Assembly (NCBI GenBank): GCA_023266215.1
Contig: JAHFRQ010000006.1
Span: 20,547 to 84,546 of the forward strand
DNA from: Gammaproteobacteria bacterium
GTDB taxonomy: Bacteria; Pseudomonadota; Gammaproteobacteria; Coxiellales; Coxiellaceae
Length of the DNA stretch: 64,000 nucleotides
Reading direction: 5' to 3'
Position 1 is the stretch's first letter; each line of letters starts with the position of its first letter. This document shows, in pieces, positions 59,934 to 64,000 of this stretch. The notes beneath the pieces were generated by a model. That model did no database searches, had not been told where the DNA came from, and saw only the letters and a program-made list of their open reading frames with translations. A program made the position numbers and the translations under genes.

Positions 59934-60976
59934 AGAGTGGTCTCTTTTATGGCTTGTTTTAAAGCACTATTTTCTTGCAATAAGTTATTGAGGTCAGATT
60001 GCATTATGAAAATTTTATTTTCATAAGATTCATGATTTTTGTTTAGCGCAGCGTTTTCACTTTTTAAAATCGCCAGTTGAATCGTAGTTTCGTGATTCAG
60101 TTTTTCGCTTTCTTTTAATAAGTTCGTGAAAGCAATTATTTCATTTTGTAACTTTGTATTTTGTAAATTGAGATGATTGTTTTCAATGCCTGACTCACTG
60201 TTTTTTAACTGCAAGCGCGATTTTTCATCCTCAGACGCTTTCAAATTATTTTTTTGAATTTGACACTCATCTATTAATAACTGATATTTTGTTTCAATAA
60301 CTGATTTTTCTTCTAGCATTTTACCAATCTGTTTTTCCAGCGTATTTAATTTTAAGGCATATTCAGCGCCTTCTTTTTCAAGTTGCATGTGTTGTTCAGA
60401 ACGTTGTTTTTCTATGGCTTGTTGATAGTGCGTTAAATTATCTTGCGTGTTTTTCAGCAATTGATGCAATCGCTCGTTTTCAGCCTTGTGATTAGCATTT
60501 TGTATTTCAAGAGATGCGATACGTTCATTGCATTGTATTTTTTCATTTTTAGATTGATGCAATTGGCTTGTTAGATCGTTCGCTATGTTGATTTGCTGGT
60601 TGAGCCTTTCATTGAGTGATTGAACGTCAGTATTAAGCAGGACATTTTGTTTTTGTATTTGTGCCAATTGATTTTTGATGTCGCTAATTTCTTCATTCGC
60701 TTCCAATTGATGCATTTCAATTTTTTTATCAGCATCAGATTGAATTTTCCCCCATAGGCTTTGAATCAGGTTTTGTAATTCATTAGGAATGCCGGTATCT
60801 GTTGTGTTCTTGATGCCATTTTTACTTTTCCAGTCCAACAAGTGTTTGGCGATGGTGTTGCGGCTGCCGGTACCTAATTCTTCTCGAATTGAGTCGACCG
60901 TTGGGTTTTTTTGTTTTCCCTGGATGGTGGCAATGGCATCGGCTACATCGAGATAAGTGATCCCTGTTCTACCCAT
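59930..60976 (-). CDS. KfrA/TnpT-like DNA-binding coiled-coil protein
   Basis: 348 residues. The N-terminal KfrA domain (GITYLDVADAIATIQGK, then TVDSIREELGTGSRNTIAKH) binds DNA. From about residue 70 to the end lies a nearly continuous coiled coil (LNERLNQQINIANDLTSQLH). In Tn4651-type transposons such a protein (TnpT) helps the tyrosine recombinase TnpS, encoded divergently, at the rst site. The same layout is seen here. KfrA-type plasmid partition factors are the alternative. Its stop overlaps the next gene by ATGA. Confidence 0.82.
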   Translation of the reverse strand: MGRTGITYLDVADAIATIQGKQKNPTVDSIREELGTGSRNTIAKHLLDWKSKNGIKNTTDTGIPNELQNLIQSLWGKIQSDADKKIEMHQLEANEEISDIKNQLAQIQKQNVLLNTDVQSLNERLNQQINIANDLTSQLHQSKNEKIQCNERIASLEIQNANHKAENERLHQLLKNTQDNLTHYQQAIEKQRSEQHMQLEKEGAEYALKLNTLEKQIGKMLEEKSVIETKYQLLIDECQIQKNNLKASEDEKSRLQLKNSESGIENNHLNLQNTKLQNEIIAFTNLLKESEKLNHETTIQLAILKSENAALNKNHESYENKIFIMQSDLNNLLQENSALKQAIKETTL

Positions 60977-61016
60977 GATGATTTCCCTTCTTTTATCGTG
61001 ATGTCATGTATCATTT

Positions 61017-61093
61017 AATATAACGTTATATTGTATTAATCGTCAATTGAAAATACGCGATAAAATATAGATTGATAAAAGTAGATTTTATCG
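61017..61093. other. Candidate recombination site (rst-like)
   Basis: Between the divergent recombinase and KfrA/TnpT-like genes there are two dyads. AATATAACGTTATATT (61017-61032) is a perfect palindrome. CGATAAAAT (61058-61066) and ATTTTATCG (61085-61093) are perfect inverted arms 18 bases apart, a typical tyrosine-recombinase core. The first could be the TnpT operator. Confidence 0.55.
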
Positions 61094-61157
61094 ATTGTAA
61101 TATGAGAATAAACGCAATAAACTGGTGCGACAGCGTACGATTGACAGGGATTTTGAG

Positions 61158-62132
61158 ATGGATTTGATGGAAGTGAATTTGGTGGCTCATGATGAGCAAT
61201 TGCCAGTATTACGTAATAATGAAAACGCTGTTGGCATGACTCGTCAAGATTATATCCATGCCGCAACCTCAAATAATACCCGGAAAGCCTATCAATCGGA
61301 TGTTCGACATTTTATTAATTGGGGTGGTTTGTTGCCCGCATCTCCTGAATCGATCGTTAATTATTTGCATCACCATGCCGCAATTTTAAATTCACGCACG
61401 TTGCACCGACGGTTGACTGCCATTAAACAATGGCATCTCACACAGAGTTTCGATGATCCGACATCACACCCTTACATTCGTAAAACATTAACGGGCATTA
61501 AAAATACGCACGGCAAACCAAAAAACAAAGCGCCAGCATTGACACTGGACGACTTGAAAAAAATCGTTTTAACCTTATCTAAATCAGTACGATTAATTGA
61601 CATTCGCAACAACGCGCTCATCCAGCTGGGATTTTTCGGAGCATTTCGACGATCTGAATTGGTAGCAATTAAATGGGAAGATGTGACGTTTTCAAAAGAA
61701 GGTATTGAGATTATCATTCCCCGATCGAAGACGGATCAAGGCGGGGAAGGGCAGGTGTGTGCAATTCCTAATGGCAATGATTCTGTTTGTGCAGTGCGTG
61801 CATTGAAATTGTGGCAAGAGTATTCAGGATTGAGTGAAGGTTATATTTTTTGTGGCATTTCAAAATCAGAAAATATTTTGTCACATGCTATTAAATCAAA
61901 TCAGGTGAATTTGATTATCAAGCAGATCACGCATGATTCTGACTTAGAAAATGCGGCTGATTACAGTTCTCATAGTTTGCGTCGTGGATTTGCGACGGAA
62001 GCGGCAAAACACAACGCACCGTTTCAATCGATTAAACGGCAGGGTAGGTGGAGGCATGAAGGAACGGTGCTTGGGTATATTGAGGAAGGGAAGCGGTTTG
62101 AAGAAAACGCAGTTAATATAATTTTGTATTGA
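61158..62132 (+). CDS. TnpS-like tyrosine recombinase
   Basis: About 324 residues. Catalytic residues: FRRSELVAIKWEDV (Arg), HSLRRGFATEAA (His-x-x-Arg), GRWRHEGTVLGYIEEG (last His region and Tyr). The N-terminal SAM-like domain includes TRKAYQSDVRHFINWG. Length and divergent KfrA-like partner match TnpS of Tn4651-type elements. ATG 61158 has AGGGA upstream, so I prefer it to GTG 61125. It is not closely similar to the two TnpI-like enzymes at 51155 and 53569. Confidence 0.88.
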   Translation: MDLMEVNLVAHDEQLPVLRNNENAVGMTRQDYIHAATSNNTRKAYQSDVRHFINWGGLLPASPESIVNYLHHHAAILNSRTLHRRLTAIKQWHLTQSFDDPTSHPYIRKTLTGIKNTHGKPKNKAPALTLDDLKKIVLTLSKSVRLIDIRNNALIQLGFFGAFRRSELVAIKWEDVTFSKEGIEIIIPRSKTDQGGEGQVCAIPNGNDSVCAVRALKLWQEYSGLSEGYIFCGISKSENILSHAIKSNQVNLIIKQITHDSDLENAADYSSHSLRRGFATEAAKHNAPFQSIKRQGRWRHEGTVLGYIEEGKRFEENAVNIILY

Positions 62133-62146
62133 AAAGGCAGTGCAAT

Positions 62147-62788
62147 ATGTATAATTTTTTTCATCAATTAATCTTAAAAACCCCCACGCATTGGAAAGCA
62201 TATGCTGTTATTTCTACCATAATTGTTGAGCTTAGACCTGTATCAAACACTATAAGATTTATCAATAAAATTAAAAAACTAATTGGTATAAAAAGGTTAA
62301 TGAATTATTTTTTTCGTCCAAAATTAGAAATAGACATAAAGTCACAAACAGTATGGTTCTCAAAAGATGGATCAAGAATACATCCAAGATATTTTTGCGT
62401 TCTCATTAAAAATAAATCCAAAAAAAATATTTACTTGAATCTTAATGATATGCATATAGGGAATAGAAATTACAGGGGATTTTACCCATCTGAAATGAGA
62501 ACTTTTGATGATTCAGAAAGTAAAATTTGTCTGGAATTTATTAAAAAAAATGATGAGATACATAACGGCAATACTGATTATCTTATTACTTATATGAAAA
62601 CTGAAATTCTCCCTACATTAGGGGAATCACATACTTATAATTCTGAAAGAAATTGTTCATTGCTATTTTTTTCTAAATATAAAATTCCTATTTCACTCAA
62701 GGTGAATGGGAAATTATATGTTTATGCGTGTAAAAAAAGTATAGTACACCGACGATTAATTGATTATTTATCAAAGAATGAAGGTTAA
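62147..62788 (+). CDS. Hypothetical 213-residue protein
   Basis: One possible membrane segment near the N-terminus (WKAYAVISTIIVEL), then a beta-rich soluble part (SQTVWFSKDGSRIHPRYFCV). No family recognised. ATG 62147 is 14 bases after the recombinase stop with AAAAGG upstream; a frame from 62129 overlaps the recombinase. The next gene starts three bases after its stop. Confidence 0.65.
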   Translation: MYNFFHQLILKTPTHWKAYAVISTIIVELRPVSNTIRFINKIKKLIGIKRLMNYFFRPKLEIDIKSQTVWFSKDGSRIHPRYFCVLIKNKSKKNIYLNLNDMHIGNRNYRGFYPSEMRTFDDSESKICLEFIKKNDEIHNGNTDYLITYMKTEILPTLGESHTYNSERNCSLLFFSKYKIPISLKVNGKLYVYACKKSIVHRRLIDYLSKNEG

Positions 62789-62791
62789 ATC

Positions 62792-63853
62792 ATGATAGAT
62801 CCAAGTGAAAAAATAAGGTTTGTAGAATTAACAGAGCATGATTCTTCGTGGACTGATTTATTTGCTGTTGCTAAAAATGAAATAAAATCTATTTTAGGCG
62901 ATAATTGCGTTGAAATTCATCATATCGGTAGTACTGCAATACCAGGTATTTGTGCGAAACCCATCATTGATATTCTGCCTGTCGTTAAAGATATTAATAA
63001 AGTAGATTTACTCAATAATAAATTTGAAGCATTAGGATATATCTGTCAGGGAGAATACGGCATTCCTGGTCGTCGTTTCTATTGGAAATCTAAGGAAAAA
63101 AGAACGCATCATATTCATTTATTTGAGCAAGGCTCACCTGAAATTTTACGTCATGTCGCATTTAAAGATTTTATGATTGCCAATAAAAATTATGCTACGG
63201 CGTATTCATTAATTAAAAAAAATATAGCAAAAGTTTTTTTTGAAGACATTGAAAATTATATTGATGGAAAAGCCTCTTTTGTTCAGATGATCGATTACAG
63301 AACGGGCTTTGCAAGACAAAATCAGTTAGAGGCACATGATGACATATTGATTCATAATTACAATCCAGCGTGGGAAAAACTAGCTGAAGCGGAAATTAAT
63401 ACGATAAAAGAAATGGTAGATTTTCAGTTTGTTTCTATTGAGCATATAGGAAGTACTGCAGTACCAAATCTTTCAAGCAAACCAATTATTGATATTTTTA
63501 TTGTTCTAAAATCCATTAAAGACGCAGATCACTGGATTAAACCTCTTGAAGCAATGGGATATGTTTTTTGGGATGAAAATCCAGATAAGTCACATTTGCG
63601 TTTTTTCAAAGGAATGCCACCATTTGGAGCAAAAAGAACGCATCATATTCATATCGTAGATGAATTAAATAACACATTTGAACATCGAATTTTATTCAGA
63701 AATATATTAAGACGTGACGAAAAAATTAGAAATGAATATGAAAAACTAAAATTGCAATTAGCAAATTCGCATTCACATGATCGTGAAGAATATACTGATA
63801 GAAAAAGTGAGTTTATTAAAGATGTCCTTCTAGCGAATGGATACAAAAAATAA
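62792..63853 (+). CDS. Tandem GrpB-family (nucleotidyltransferase-fold) protein
   Basis: 353 residues made of two GrpB/UPF0157 domains. The first has VEIHHIGSTAIPGICAKPII and RTHHIHLFEQGS; the second has VSIEHIGSTAVPNLSSKPII and RTHHIHIVDE. GrpB proteins share the G-S-T...K-P-x-x-D nucleotidyltransferase signature, and both copies keep it here. Usual members have a single domain; the duplication is the odd point. Substrate unknown. It is followed by an IS30-type element. Confidence 0.88.
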   Translation: MIDPSEKIRFVELTEHDSSWTDLFAVAKNEIKSILGDNCVEIHHIGSTAIPGICAKPIIDILPVVKDINKVDLLNNKFEALGYICQGEYGIPGRRFYWKSKEKRTHHIHLFEQGSPEILRHVAFKDFMIANKNYATAYSLIKKNIAKVFFEDIENYIDGKASFVQMIDYRTGFARQNQLEAHDDILIHNYNPAWEKLAEAEINTIKEMVDFQFVSIEHIGSTAVPNLSSKPIIDIFIVLKSIKDADHWIKPLEAMGYVFWDENPDKSHLRFFKGMPPFGAKRTHHIHIVDELNNTFEHRILFRNILRRDEKIRNEYEKLKLQLANSHSHDREEYTDRKSEFIKDVLLANGYKK

Positions 63854-63886
63854 ATTTCACGATAGGGACCCGCATAACAGGCAGGA

Positions 63887-64000
63887 TCTAACTGAAGTGC
63901 GACAAAAGTTGTAAAATCATCAACTTTAGTCGAGGACAGGGAAGTGGCTATAAATTATGAGCATTTGAGCGATCAAGATCGATTGTTTTTAAAAATATTA
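63887..64000 (+). mobile_element. IS30-type element, left end, continues beyond the window
   Basis: ATCTAACTGAAGTGCGAC at 63887 opens a block shared with 29949 (internal dyad CAAAAGTTG...CAACTTTAG). It is followed by GTG 63944, which starts the transposase (AINYEHLSDQDRLFLKIL). Only the first 19 codons are in the window. Ribosome site is GGACAGGGAA. Confidence 0.78.
63944..64000 (+). CDS. IS30-family transposase, N-terminal part
   Basis: Open to the window edge; encodes MAINYEHLSDQDRLFLKIL with GTG start. It is the counterpart of the truncated frame at 30006-30179, which continues into the IS30 helix-turn-helix. Identification rests on that comparison. Confidence 0.65.
   Translation, partial: MAINYEHLSDQDRLFLKIL

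Noticed and set aside
59930..60976. Plasmid partition KfrA as the primary reading
   Set aside because: Not excluded, but the divergent tyrosine recombinase with a dyad between them fits the TnpS/TnpT layout better and there are no repA or parAB genes in the window.
1..64000. tRNA, rRNA or riboswitch genes
   Set aside because: I looked for cloverleaf-type and rRNA-like conserved stretches and found none; a tRNAscan or Rfam search would settle it.

Overview
The window is AT-rich gammaproteobacterial accessory DNA. My best guess is the order Legionellales (Legionella, Coxiella, Rickettsiella or Berkiella relatives). I infer this from the AT-rich coding sequence, the P-type VirB type IV secretion genes together with Ti-like mobilisation genes, and the many large TPR/NACHT/HEAT proteins of unknown function. 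It reads as a conjugative element (integrated element or plasmid) whose right part has been heavily remodelled by Tn3-, IS30- and IS66-type elements. I see no housekeeping, rRNA or tRNA genes and no CRISPR array.

1-10.6 kb: a collinear, tightly packed virB3(partial)-B4-B5-B7-B6-B8-B9-B10-B11-virD4 operon plus a trailing lipoprotein gene. 10.6-18.5 kb: a cargo and mobilisation region. It holds an AbiE toxin-antitoxin pair, a broken relaxase tail, an ATPase-DUF234 gene behind striking palindromes, the intact TraA-type relaxase-helicase, a recognisable oriT and divergent traC-traD. The lipoprotein 3' end and the relaxase 3' end each occur twice, so there appear to be two tandem cargo slots carrying different passenger genes.

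18.5-46.3 kb: mostly genes without clear homology. They include several TPR or Sel1 proteins, a 1261-residue membrane and helical protein, a membrane-protein/HNH-like pair and a divergent AlbA_2 regulator. The most remarkable gene is a 1404-residue protein that joins an S-adenosylhomocysteine-hydrolase-like domain, a NACHT NTPase, HEAT-like repeats and a C-terminal membrane helix. It is downstream of and probably co-transcribed with a LuxR-family regulator. A dyad (GGTA-N4-TACC-GATA) occurs upstream of three transcription units in this region, including the one divergent from the LuxR gene, and may define a small regulon.

46.3-64 kb: a mobile-element mosaic. A complete Tn3-family transposon (47017-52456, with matching terminal inverted repeats and a 5-bp target duplication) splits a DUF4143 ATPase gene whose halves lie on both sides. 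Next to it are the remains of a second Tn3 element with a paralogous tyrosine recombinase, a HicAB pair, and a Tn4651-type TnpS/TnpT-like recombination module. The TnpT-like gene leads a translationally overlapping cargo operon: a deleted CatB/Vat acetyltransferase, an SDR, two GNATs, ArsC, a methyltransferase and a truncated hydrolase. A 162-bp repeat occurs twice almost intact plus once as a fragment, each time just behind a gene's stop codon. The window ends inside an IS30-type transposase gene, an older remnant of which lies at 29.9-30.2 kb.
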